From positions 806,001 to 870,000 of the forward strand of contig NW_024104304.1 of the NCBI RefSeq assembly GCF_003945595.2: 64,000 nt of DNA, read 5' to 3'. This DNA comes from Pipra filicauda (Eukaryota; Chordata; Aves; Passeriformes; Pipridae). The translations under genes and the position numbers were made by a program. Shown in pieces: positions 37,685 through 51,080 of the stretch (positions are counted from its first letter, which is position 1; each line of letters begins with the position of its first letter). A model generated the notes under the pieces. The model ran no database searches and had not been told where the DNA came from. It worked only from the letters and a program-made list of their open reading frames with translations.

Positions 37685-40600
37685 GCAGTTGCCAAATTAG
37701 TCTTTTTTCCAAACTATAAATGCCACTTTGATATTTTAGAAATGTTTTTGAGGAAAAAGAAAAATCCTTTTTCCATAAACTAATCAATTGAATATTTGGA
37801 ATACATATGGTCACTACATTTTTAAAAATGACTAATGCTGCACACCTACAGCACATGTTTGTGTGTACACAAGCAGACAAATAAGTGCTCTCTGAAGAAC
37901 TTCTAAAGAAGCCTTAAATCAGTTATTCTGCTTTAAGGAGACAAGTTACTTTTAGAAAAAAAAATTATCCTAAATTTTGAGAAAACAAAATTAATTTCTT
38001 CCATACAAAGAAGGATTCAAAAATCTCCTTCCATACAAATTGATGGTATTTTTAGAAGTAATAAGTTCTGCCTTAAAGAACTATCTTCTTCATATTACAC
38101 AAACTCCTATTCAGAACAGACACTGAGGAATATAACCCTCTATCAACATAACCAAGCAAAATTACTTTTCATAGTCAACTCTGCCAAAGGCTACAGGACA
38201 GACCATAGCAGCACCATACAATTCATAACCATTTCACATTCTTCCAAGTTTTTACTACAACAGAATTCTGCAAATACTGATCATATGTAAGGCTTCAACG
38301 TTAACTATTGTAGATCTTTAATTATTTACTTTTCTCCTCTTAACTAGTAGCTACATTTCCACTGCACTTAAGCCAACTCCAGCATAGACTTGACATATTT
38401 CAACGTTCAAGTAACTTTTCTGTTACCAAAAATATCAAAATCTTACTAAAAATATATGCAAATATTAGTGCATATTCCTTGCCCATCAGACCTAAGAAGA
38501 AAGCAAGCACCTTTGTTGTAACCTACACTTCATAAACTTTGCTAGTTTCTCAGCAAAGTAGTCAACTTCTCAGTGCTCATATATAACTTTCTTGACCATT
38601 TAAGCATTGTTTGGTACATGTAGTAGTAGCACCAAACCTTAAATTTATATCTTTTTTCATGTTTCAACCCTTCCTGAAATGTCTTTGGTCTAAGTTTGCT
38701 TATCCTATGCAATGAAATACTCCCTTGTAAAATATCCATTTAAAACACAAATTTAATTCATACTTGCAAAACAACAACTTATAAGGAGGTCAGGAAAAGC
38801 ATCGAAGCTTCTTATTCAAGCTGATGGAATACTTTCTCAAACAAATAAAAATCATAACAAATTAAATAACACTTATTAACTTGGAAAGTTTCCTTATTGC
38901 TTCATATTCAGAATAAAAAGTTTTTGCTATAAATCTTCATGCACCATTTTTCCAATCTTACTGCCATGAATTCTCCTTAAAATAGGACATCAGAATTTAG
39001 ATTGCTTAACTATTGTGACTAGACGCCAACTGTGACACTTATTATATCCTAGTTATTATAAAAAACTAAACTTGTAACATTTTTTTAGGACAGTTTTCAG
39101 ACTACCTCCATCCAAGCAAATTAAACACCAGCCTGGTGTTCCTGGGCCATGGAATTAAATCCCTGAATTCTAGTAAGTTTTTGACAGAGATAGCCCTAGC
39201 TTGCTTTCAGCCCGTGCCAGCAGCCCATCTCCCAGACTATTCTCAGGGACAGTTCAGGGTGAGCGTGGGTCATGCACCATTCCCAACAGAGCTTGGCTGC
39301 AGCCCAATCTGGGGAAAATTTCAGAGCATGGATGAAGGGTCTTCCATAGCAGTTGGCATCAGTGTCACAGAACTGTCCTGATCACACTAATTTACTAGCA
39401 CTGATGTAACCCAAAACAAGTAACTTTTGCCTCAACTTTTTAACCCAGGTTTCAAAGTACCACAGTGACTGTCCTGAACTCCTTACCTTTAATCCTTGCA
39501 AACATCAATCATGTTGTCTGCTGCATTCTGGAAAAGGAAATGCCTTCCCAAGACAAGTGGGGTACTGTGAGGCCAGGCAACAAAGGGACACAGAGCATAT
39601 CAGATATGTCACAGTTACTCCGAGGCAAATGTCAGATGTGCCTAGAAGCACAGTGCTTGTTAAAAGAAGAGTTAGTTACATCCCATTTCACCACTAAGCA
39701 TGAGCAGACACACGAGGCAGATAATACAAATTGGCTCACAATTTGTAATCTCTCATTTTATCTTAGTCTAGAGCAACTCGTCCGTTTTGCAACGCCACAG
39801 AGAAGTCACAGTCCTTTCAGATGCAGACAGGCAGTGCATAAACCCATGATGCTTGTGAGGCTGGGTATTTCTGAACGGCAGAAATGATCACATGCCCTGT
39901 GCCTTACTAGACTGTTGTGTACAAAACTCTCATACTCTATTGCAAGTGAGCCAATGTAACTCCCACTGCACGACTGGCCAACACCATCCTCTCCATGATA
40001 GACATGGAAGAACCATTTCAGCTGTATTGGACAAGCAGCAGCTGAAACATTGCTCTCCTGAACTCAACATCCGATCCAGCAGTTCAGCCCAAAGCATTTT
40101 GAATGTATTGCTGAGCTCTTTAGAGTCCACACCACATTGCTACTGCACTAACTCCATTTCTCACCTATCTTTGAAAGTGCAGCAACTGGTCTCCTGGAGT
40201 GAGCCCTGATATTCAGCTGGAAGAAAAAGTTACCCGACAGCTGGCATCTTGGCAAGATTAACTAGGTTATGCACTTTAATATCATCTATGAAGACACAGC
40301 TGTGCCTTCTTAACTTCCACATACCAAAACAAACAGGGGAGGCAAAAATTAGTAGAAGAAAATCAAAATCTTGGGAACATTAAACCTGTTTTTATTTCTT
40401 CTATACTAAATATGGTTCTAAAAAGAAGGGAAGTTTTAGATGAAAATTCATCATTCAGAAATAAACCACAGGAATTTCATGGTCCTGGTGAAATGTGGTT
40501 GCTTGGAGACTCAGGTAGAAATTTGTTACTGAAGTAAGAACTACCAAAAATAGCTCAAGTGATATTTCATTTGGCATAAGGTCATGAAGGCAACATTCAG

Positions 40601-41369
40601 AGACATGTGAGGGGAGATTCATAAATTTCAAAGTCACAGGATCCCAAGATGACCTCACAGCAATGGGTTTTTTGATAGTTAGGAGAAGCTTTAGCATAAT
40701 GAGATAAGGACAAGATGCAGAAAAACGCATCACTGGGTGGCAAGCTGAAATGTACTTTAAAAAAATTGCTTTTAACAAAACAAATGGTCAAGGACTGCCA
40801 GCAATGAAGTCGAAACAAGACTGTTGAAGACCCTGCAAGAATCTCTTCCATACTTCAACACACACTTGAATCTCATCTATCAGATAAACATCCTGGGCCT
40901 ACACACAGCAGTCCCTCTCTGAGTACTTAACTAGCCACAACCTGACACATTTGCTGCAGCTGTTGCTGCAGGTACTCCAGGGCTGGCTGGAGTACCTCCT
41001 ACGTTACAGTGAGACATCAGATCACAACAGGCAAGGAAGCACATTGGTATCCACAGGGATGGAATAAATAGATCTTCTGTCCACCTGAACAACTCGAACT
41101 TTGCCCTTTGGAGCAATATAGGATGCTGCAAAACAACCTTGGCTCCCTCCTTTAAGGAACATGTAACAATGTTAGAAATAAGCACCCTACCCAGAGAGGG
41201 AAGTAAAATTGTATGGAGGGGGGAAGGAAATGAGTGATGTAGCATATACAAATAGATTCAGCAGCAAGATGTTTATTAGCCCCTGCTGAAGGGAAGCCAG
41301 CAACAGCACTACTGGAGACTCCAAAGCCTTCACAGTTGTCTTAATACTGGGCACATCTCAAAACACCTG

Positions 41370-41540
41370 GAGGATGTGAATTGGCTACTGCCCCCAGGCC
41401 GGCCCTGCTCAGAGGTTGTGGGGCTGCCCCCTGGGGGAAGGGTGTCTTCTGGCCTAATTATCACACTGGGCTGCCAGTTCCTTATAGAGCAGCCTGCATT
41501 CGCTGCTCCCCAAGTTCCTCAGAGTTTCCATGCTCTTAGC
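41370..41540. other. Unassigned GC-richer patch
   Basis: The sequence around GCCCCCAGGCCGGCCCTG and GGGCTGCCCCCTGGGGG has higher GC than its flanks and contains short inverted repeats of the CCCCC/GGGGG type. No family is recognised. Confidence 0.35.
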
Positions 41541-43049
41541 CAGACAGCACAGTAGAAGGTATTATGAAGGGAAAACACTGATATCTTCCAAATCCTCACT
41601 GCTGTTTTATAAAAACTGCTCCAGCTGCCTGCCAGTCTGATTCTGCAGGAGTTTTCATAGTTTCCTATCACAGATGTCTGTTCTCAGCAAAGTGAAGGAC
41701 ATTATCAGTGCTTTCAGTGAAGACATCTACATCCTCGAATACCTCTCTTGGTATTCTTGTTGACAGCTCTACATTTTATATGGGTTGTCACTGTGGAATA
41801 TGTTCGTGAAATTTCTTTGGCTCTGGTACCTCAGGAAAGTGTTGCCATACACTGAGTACAGCTCAGTGTTTCATCCTATCCTTTGAATTTTTTATGAATA
41901 TAAAAACCATCAATGAATAAAAAGCAATGACGGCTTAAGAGGCACAGATCAGAACCTACACTTTCCTCTCCTGCACACCAACCTATAACTTTCTTTCCTT
42001 TAAGCCTTTTTACTCCTACATGCTTACCCAGTAATTCAGTTTTAAAAGTAAAATATTACATTCCTACCCAAATACCAAAAAACTCATGTCATTCTGGGTT
42101 GCACATAATCAAAACTCTTCAAGCTCAAAGAGGCCTAAAATTACATCTAATTCTCAGATACTCAAATCACTGTTATTCTTATGCAAATTAACACAGAATC
42201 AGGATTCAGTTTTGGATTAGGTTTCCCTGGTTTGTAAACTGAAGACAACATTCAGGCAGTTTGTTATTTGACTTTCAGCATATGGTGAACCCTAGGCAGA
42301 GGACAAGAGCATCATCTCTGAGAATGCAATTTGTGAGAAGACACAGATACACTAATACTCCTCACAGTTCAGATGCATAAAGAAGTCAGCAGTGGTGGAA
42401 AGCAGCTAACTTGGACCACAGTATGACACATCCCAACTTAGGATTTAGGATTGGATTTTGTCCTTTGTCTTCTATACGGTTTTGTTGCATATGTCCATAC
42501 TGCTAAACATCACTGAGTTTGCTTTAAGGCTTTAGTACCTCTCAGACTTCATTTCTTGGTTGCACCAGACAAAGGAGCTTTCTGTGCACTGGGTGGTCCG
42601 AGGGGTGAGTATCAAATCACCATAACAACACACTGCAGAGCATTTCTTTCAAGAATCATAGTATTTTCTAAACATTAACTAATTATTTTTCCAACTAGCA
42701 ATATATATGCATGAAGCATGAGCCTCTCCTAGCTCCTAAGAGAGATCTTCCACCCCCCTAGTGTCTTGTTAAAGTCACTTCTCAGAACCTTTTAAGTTGT
42801 GCAATGAACTTATTCGATGGCTATTCCTTCTCTGTCACAGGATTGTTAGGCTGAAGTAATTAAGCACTGCTAATGATAATAATAAAAGCCATTATCTTCA
42901 AGCACATATTTGATCTTCCTGTTAAGTCATCATGTAAAGGCAGCATATTTATCTCAATTCTTCACCTTCCCTCCAAGACTTTACATACTCCATATTCTCT
43001 AAATGTTTTTCTGAGATCTACACTACTGATGTTACATTTTAGTCCAATC

Positions 43050-43265
43050 AGAAATAGAGGGGGGGAGGGTGGGCAGGACCAAACAATAAAAAACAAGTGG
43101 GGCCCCACAGTGCTGGGCTATGGGGAGCTGGAAACCAGCCCTGCTGCAGCATCAGTAGGAGGTTCATTCCCAGGAGGCTGATGTAGGGTCCCAGACTGTG
43201 AGATGGTGGGGGAGCCCATCAGGGTGGGCTGGGACAGTCAAGCCCATTACCACCCTGAGGGCCCA
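43050..43265. other. Unassigned GC-richer patch with a G-quadruplex-like start
   Basis: It begins with a run of seven G, then AGGGTGGG, which satisfies the four-run G-quadruplex pattern, and continues with GGGGCCCCACAG and CCCATCAGGGTGGGCTGGG. It may be a decayed LTR fragment; I cannot assign it. Confidence 0.4.
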
Positions 43266-45045
43266 GACAAAACCAATACTAACAGCAACCGTGATACCAA
43301 TTTAAACATAAAAATAGCTTTAGCCTGATGTCAAAAGCAAAAGGGGCCCAATGTATGTGATAAAACGCTCTGCTTGCAGATAAAACTGTTGTCATACTAA
43401 AAATATCAGCAGCAACTGACACACAAAAATTCCTGTTTACAAACTCACAGGAAGAGCCAAATCATGAAAGATGCCATTCTTCACAAAGCAACCAACAGTG
43501 CCCATCAGGAAACATTCAGCATGGGTAAGACAATCAGGAGAAGAGGAAAATATAAATACATAATTACCGAAGTTAATAAAAATGTCATTAGAGCCTTTGA
43601 AATCAGAAACAAATTATACTGCTAATTTTAAAAGGTTAAATCTTGAAATCATGATTCAGCTTTTGTTTTGTTTAGTTGCCTGAAGATATAATTTAACAAG
43701 ACACTTATCTGCATGGTTACTGAATGTACTGTCAGTATTTTGGACAATAATATCACTAGTATTTAATAACAAGGATGATGCTCCTTATGACATCTTCAAG
43801 TTTTAGAAAAATTTTAAAAGATCAATATGTGGCTACCAAACAGCAGAAAATCTTACTGCAGTTAAGATTCCAAGTGTCAAAAGTGATGTTGGATTTCAAA
43901 CAGCCAACAGTAGTATCTTTAAATTATTTATATTAAAAATAACCCTGGTTTATAGTTATAAAACAGTAAAGCATAACAGGTAAGTGACACAGAAGCAGGA
44001 GTAACTGAAATCAAAGCAACATTGCCCAAATACATATCTTAACAGGATAAAACAAGAAAACATTAGGGTACTAAGGGAAATTTTTGCTTTACAATACACA
44101 CGTGCTCCTATTTTTCTAAAACTTTTCCATCCTATACATGTACCATAAACATGATTAGAAGATGGAGGGAAGTTATAAAGTAATTTTTAAAAAATGATAG
44201 AGAGTGCAGTGTTGATCCCTTTTCACATGAGCATTAGGGAGTATAATTTACTTCGGTAGCAGAAGGCCAGTAATCTAAATGTCCAATGCTAACAAGTAAA
44301 CAGACAGTAAACAGTGCTACAGAAGTTTGCTGTGGCAGAAACTTTTCCTTAGTGAGATAGAAGCCCTAACCAGACAATGGCAGGAAAAAGCAGGTAACAA
44401 ATAAAGCAGGAGACATAGCACCTATCAAAAAGAAAGGAGAATTTTTTTACAAAATCAGACGACAACACACATGTTCATGGATGATCAGAATCAGGGAAGC
44501 AGTGAGACTAGACAAGCCATGGCAATGGCTAAGTATCTGAATGAACTCTTTACTGAGAAATGACCTAGTCTTTAAGATGACAATTTGTTTTTCCTCTCAC
44601 CACAGCCTCCTTTACAGAAAAATTACCAAGTTCCACCACAGGAAGGAATCTCAAAGAATAGGTGATGTAGCCTCACAGGAAACCTAAACACATCCACCTA
44701 CAAGCATTACCAACTACCATCAACTGACTAGAAATTCAGAAAGAACTTAAGGTGCCAGAGAAAAAAACTGCTTACAAAAACTTACACTAAAATACATCAC
44801 TGTTCTCCAAATTATTTGTAAGAAATAAATGAAGAAGCTTGAGAAATTATTGATATAACTCTGATTAGTTCCAACCAAGAGTAACTGGAAAGCATAAATG
44901 AAAACAAAATAACCAAACCTAAAAAACTGGGGAAAGTACTGACAATATAATGCCAAATTCCCATAATTTCTGTCACAATAAACCAAATTCCTCCATAATT
45001 GTTTGACATCCTCTGAGTTAAAGAAAAATCTGGGGTGTGTGTATG

Positions 45046-45116
45046 GGTATATATACACATATATGTACTAACGAACACATATATGTTTACATATATATTA
45101 TATATATGTGTAAATA
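45046..45116 (+). repeat. AT-rich TA/CA simple repeat with palindromic core
   Basis: Alternating TA and CA/TG steps occupy the interval. The core TTTACATATATA ... TATATATGTGTAAA is an imperfect inverted repeat, with a 2-bp insertion in the right arm, and could extrude as a cruciform. Confidence 0.7.
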
Positions 45117-48100
45117 CAGGGAAATTTGACACATTTCCCAAAGCTGACTAAAACCAACCAGGATACAGTACACAATAGTACTGTAGCCTGAAAAATTACT
45201 TGAAGAATAATAAAGTCTTGAATTCTGGCTGCCTTCCAATGAGAAGAATGGTGTGATTTTCTAGAAGTCAACAATGCATTCTACATTTATCACAGATTTG
45301 GAAAAGGCAGTAAACAAAAAAATTCGATTTTGTCTGATGATATAAATGTGTTCAGATTGGGAGAACTCCAAAATTTTAAGACTCATAAAGTAACTTATTG
45401 AAACTAGAAAGATTATTAGACAATAGTAAGATATGAAATATAATTTAAACAAAAAGTAAAAAAATACTTGTAATGAAAAACAAGAAGATAAGCATCTCTG
45501 AACTACCAAGACCATCAGTGGAAAACTGTCTGCTAACTGCCCAAAGATTAATAAATCTTATACTTGGTATTCAAGAACTATCTAAAAGAAAAAAAAAAAA
45601 TCAAAGGGAATTCTTAAATACATATCAAAGAGATACTACTTAAAACAGTAATGCAACCAAAGTACTACATACAATCACACATCACAAAGAACATCAGTAG
45701 TAAGAGGACTGAAGTGCGTGTACCGCCATTAAATGCTTCAGTACTATGGCACAAAAAGAACTTACAAGTATAAAGAAATTGTAGAAGCTAAGATTTTTAA
45801 CAATGAGATACAGAACTGAGAGCATTTTAGATGAAATACAAAAAACCAAAATGAAAATACCAAAAATGTTAATTAGACTGCTTTTTGCATATTTGCTAGA
45901 CTGAAAAAATCAAATTGCAAGTAGACTCCACTATTCTATATAGCATCTAAGCCATTTGTCAACACTAACTCCTAGTCATGGAGATAAATAGTGTGATAAT
46001 CTGTTTATTTACTAGAAAGAAAAAAAAACCAAACAAATCAACTTAAAATTATTTATCAGTCAAGTCATTAAACCACTACATGGAAAACACATCTTCAGAG
46101 TTTCAAATGCAGTTAAGATACAGAAAACATCTTGGTGCATTTCATAATTAACTTGGTCACACACAACAGGGAGGCGCACTGCTTTCACTGGCAGTGCAAA
46201 ACCACACCGACTCTCAGCCTGAACAGCAATGCTCACACACCTTTGTGCAAGTCAGAGTACTGAAACCAACAGCAAAAGAAATACAGTCATTTCAGACTAA
46301 GTGACCGTGTTAGTGTCGGTCCCCTTGGTGGTGTTCCCTCTCTTTGTACTTTCCCTGAGAGGCATTAAACTCTACACTTGAAATTCTCTCTCAGTAGGAC
46401 ACCAGCATGTCAGTACACAACCTGATACTCAAGTCCCAGTCAGGCTTTATCCTGATTCTAGGAACTTAAGTTCACAGGAGGAACCAGCACACAGGCACAT
46501 AGCCTGAGAAATCTCATTCCACACACATACAGTTTTCACATTTGATTAGGACAAGGACAAGCTTAAAGATTTCTCTACAGCTTCAACTACAGTTCAGGGA
46601 GTGAAGCCCACACCGCTTTCTCGGACCAGAACGAGTGCTCCAGGGTGCTCTCTGTGCCAGAGGCAGGTAGGACGAGAGTGGAATAAAAGTCTTCTCTTTT
46701 TCCACCATGGGAGGGAAAGACCAGCCTGATGAGGAAGTACAATTCACTCCTCTGCAAAGCTGGTACTGGAGACTTCAAGTGTGTCCCACGAGAAGCCCCT
46801 CAATGCAAGTCCATCTTCTGCATGCCCTTTGTAGGTGCACGCCCACAAGGAATCCAACCTACAGCTAAAATTTAACTTGAGGTGATGAAGGAAGGAAGAA
46901 AGGGGAACCAAGGGCAGAGTAACAGAATCACACTGGGTCTTCCAGATGCTAGGAACAGAGTCTCTTTAAAAAGATAAAAGCTTCCCCCAACCTCCAATGA
47001 AGAAGTATGCCCCCCAAAAGGCAACTGACCAAAGATCAAAAGTGAGTAGGCTCGAAGTGTATTGGTTGAGGAAATGCAAAGAAAATATGCAACATCCAGC
47101 ACAAACTACACAAAGATCCATCAACATTTCAGTCATACTTCCAGATCTCCAACAGACCATTCACAGTGTTGGCCACTGAAATGGCTACAAAAATCTAGGC
47201 ACCAAATTCAAAGTACATTTAAAGCTTAGAATAAAAATGATTCCCCACTTGTTATTTTTATTTAAACAAATCCTAACATTTTTTATGAAGTTGCAAAGTA
47301 TTGCAGACACACACGACCTCAGAATTCTTTTAAAGAACTTAATTCTTTAAATTCTCTTGTGGTTCCCAAAGCAAAGAAATGCTTCAGTATGACAGTTAAA
47401 ATATCAAGGCATAAATATGTATTGTTTTTACAACACTAATGTAATCTTTATAAATTAGATTATAACTTAGATTATAACTGTTTTGATGCTGCTCAGTCCT
47501 ACTGTACAACCACTTTAAACAGCATGTTGGATGGCTGGACTCAGAGTAATCCAATGTCTAAAGGAAATGTATATCCAAGAAAGCAAAAATAAATGTGCAA
47601 TTTAAGTAGAAACATACAATGCTTACAAGAATCAGTGTGATTTCATTTAATACAATTTGCAACAGCAGAAAATGAGAATTTGGGTTGATATTCTCAGGGG
47701 TAGGTTAGACCTGGCCTCACAAGAAGTATATGGACTTCATTAACAAGGGCTCTATTTTAAAATATTGAAACAGAACAATGCAAAAGTATCCTGTTGAACA
47801 TGGGAAAATTACAAGGTAATTTCATCAAGGGACCTAATCAACTTTGGCTTTCTTCCTGTAGCTTGTGTGTGTCTGTTCTTCTCTCCTTTAAAGAGATACG
47901 GAGCCAAATGCTGCTTTAACTCTAGTGTAAACTGGAGACAGACAAAAATTTCCTGCAAAGAAGAAAAACAAAAACCTATCCCAAATGACAACAAATGTTT
48001 CTCAGCAACTGTTTTGTTAAAAACTGAATGAAGAGGGCAGAAGACACAAAGTCTGAGAAACAAGTCTGCTCAAAAATACAAAGGAAAATTTCTGTATGTT

Positions 48101-51066
48101 TGAAATATATGGTTTTTTTAATTCAGAAATCAACCTTCTTTCTAAAAATTACAATTAATTTTTCTCCAGAGAAGTTTTCATTTTTAAAACTTTTCAAAAA
48201 CTGAATTTTAAATGCAGAATTAATCTGTAATACATGGTATTATGAAATGGTTTCCAGCATAAGGTTATGATCTGAACATCGTATAGTCACTTGGGAGAGA
48301 ATTTCCAAGGCACAAACAGTAGTGAAGCACCTAATTGCTGTTAGAAGTCACTGGGACTAGTAATCACATTGCTGTGTGTGCTTTTGAAAACATCCTCGTC
48401 TGAAAACAGAACTACCTTAGCAACAATACCTCATTCCCCGAAGTTATACATAACTACACAGCAGTGGCTTCTCCAGACAAATGCTCTAGTCATTTCCTAA
48501 TTTCTAGGATGTATTGTAAACCCTTTATCTCTAGATTAAAAATTTATCTAAAGACAAAGTAATTTAAGGTATTAAATATTTACAAACATCAATAGCTAAG
48601 TTCCTGACTCACAGTAAACTTAACAGAGGTTTTGTTTGAATAAAAAGCACTGCATTGCAAGTGCTATTTATCTTTCAAAAAAGCTCTTTTGCTAAACCAC
48701 TCAGGATGCTTTATTATTATTATTACTGCAAAATGTCTGTCCAAATGATCACACTCATTTTCTAATGCTGCTTCTACCATGCCTAAGAGACTTTGTCACA
48801 TGAGGAACACTCAGAGGGTAATCTGATCAGGCAGAAGCAAAGTCTACAGGCAGACTTTGACAGGATATTCATTTCAGTACCCAGCAAGGAACTTTCCAAT
48901 GCTACTCTGTTCACCTATCGACTCAAATTGCCCAAAACATGCCTCTGAAAGCTGTATATAAAGGGTCACACTTTTACCCATTTTGTGAACTAAAACATAC
49001 ACACATCTCTCTAATCCCAGTATAGAAGAGCTCTACTAATTTTAGATCCACGTGGTGCAAAGTGTCATAGCTGTCAGATAGCTGGATACCTGAACCTCAG
49101 GCCAAACTAATTTGGTTTTCCAACACCATTAATCTGTGATCCCCATTTAAGTGCTGATCTATATTTATATGCATTGCAGAACACGTCATTAAATCCCGTA
49201 ATTTCACGTTAACTATGAAACTGAACAATCAAGATATGTTTAAAAGCAAACAAAAAGTTAAAAAGGGACATGTGGCTATAATAAAGTTCATGATTTTGGC
49301 CTATGCCACTGGAAAGCCCATCAGAGGCCTAATCCTCCTTGTCTTACAGAAATAGTTACACTAATTGTGTGATTGCAATGTGCAGAATTTAACCCTCAAC
49401 ATATTTGCCTAGAATCTTCATCCTTTCATAGATTTACTGGTAGCTATTGTCATCTTGTACAAAATTCAAAGAATTGATAGACTAACACTTGACAGCAAAA
49501 TTATGTACTCACCAGGTATCGTAAAATTAAAACTGGAAACATACTGTCTTGCTTTTAATGCCGGTACAGCCAAAAATATGGAACACCCTAAAGGAGGGCT
49601 GATTTCAGCCAGAAATATGCCTTATCAAAGGCTGAGCTATTACTTGAGCCCAAGTCTTGGGAAGAGGCTTGCATGGGTGGGTTTCCAAAGCCAGTCTTTC
49701 CCCACAAAAGCATCAGAGTCTGCCTACACAGATCAACTTGTAAGATCTGGCTATTAACATGCCCTTCAGGATTTGACCAGCGGACTGAAGTGTCTTTGTA
49801 AGCATTGTTTTACCTGTTTGAAAGCTGGGTTGACTGGAAGCATTCAGTACATGAATATTTTCACCCACTACAGAAAATCAAGGCTTTGTTAAATTAAACG
49901 GCTTTAATGATGTTTTACAGGAAACATTTCAGGCATGCAGCAATAAGCTGCATTCATATTTGACCTTTACAAAACTTTATTCTTTTAACGCTGAACTTAT
50001 AAAATACTTGCACTTAAAAGCATGTGAATAGGCCCATTTTTATTTTACGCACTTAATTCCAAGTACATGTTGAAATGGTGGAATAAATTCCTCAAATCAG
50101 GCATGTTCTAAATAGTGTAGAGGGGAAAAAATAATGCATAATCTGGTTTTCAAGCACGGTGTCACTAGAAACAACCCAGCTAGATCACAGCTCACAACTG
50201 CAAACACCTCAACCAAAAATATAAACTGAGCCAAAACAAGCTTTTTAACACAATAATGACTGAAGATTTTCCTTTTTTCCCCCCTCTCAGTTTTCACTCT
50301 ACAAAAAGAATTATGAAATATTCCTGTGAGCTCTATTTAAAGATGTTGCTGACTCAGTGGGAATTGGGAAGTACCAGCAAAGTAATGAAGCAGACCTTTC
50401 ATCTCTGCCCCAATTTACCTACCAAAGATATTTGAACTGATAGCCAAATTCTGTCTGTCTTAGTCAACCCAACAGGTATCTATTAAAATCATGGAGAAGC
50501 AACTGTAGTTTATATATATCAAACTCAGCTTCAGAAACTGCTGCCCATATCTTGAGGCCTTTACGCAGACAAATCTCACTGAATTGGCCAGCACTCAAGT
50601 TCTTGTTATTTTACTCCAAGACCTCTTCAACTTTGCTCAAGTGAAGAGCTCATACAAGTCAAACCAGCAAGATCTGGTTCTTTTTTAGGATGAAATGCAC
50701 CCAACAAGATATCCCATCTCCAAGCACTTTGAAAGTTAAAACTTTCTGCTTAAATAAAGAGGATGTTGAAACAGAGTAAGACTGCAGGTTTTATATTTTT
50801 ATGTAGCCTAAGTTGTCCATTAATTTTGGTTGACTTCAGGCAGCACAAGAGCCATTATGTTTCCATCTCTAATTGAAGACATTTTCTGTTGGCTAAAATC
50901 CTTTCTTCCCAGGAGGCTAACCTGCTGTAGGAAATGTACTAGGAACATAGGAAGCAGTGTCTTGTTGCTGAAGATTTGCACGGTGGCAAAGAAAGGATTA
51001 GGTGACATGCAGCTGGATAATCCACACGTGCCCTCCACTAATCAGCAAAAAGGACTTTCCCATTTG

Positions 51067-51080
51067 AAAAAAAAAAAAAA
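51067..51080 (+). repeat. Homopolymer run of 14 A
   Basis: A simple A run in the intron with no polyadenylation signal or recognisable retroposon upstream. Confidence 0.85.

Noticed and set aside
39465..39887. 140-codon plus-strand open frame
   Set aside because: It has no recognisable domain, no coding character and no splice signals, and lies in the DST intron on the opposite strand.
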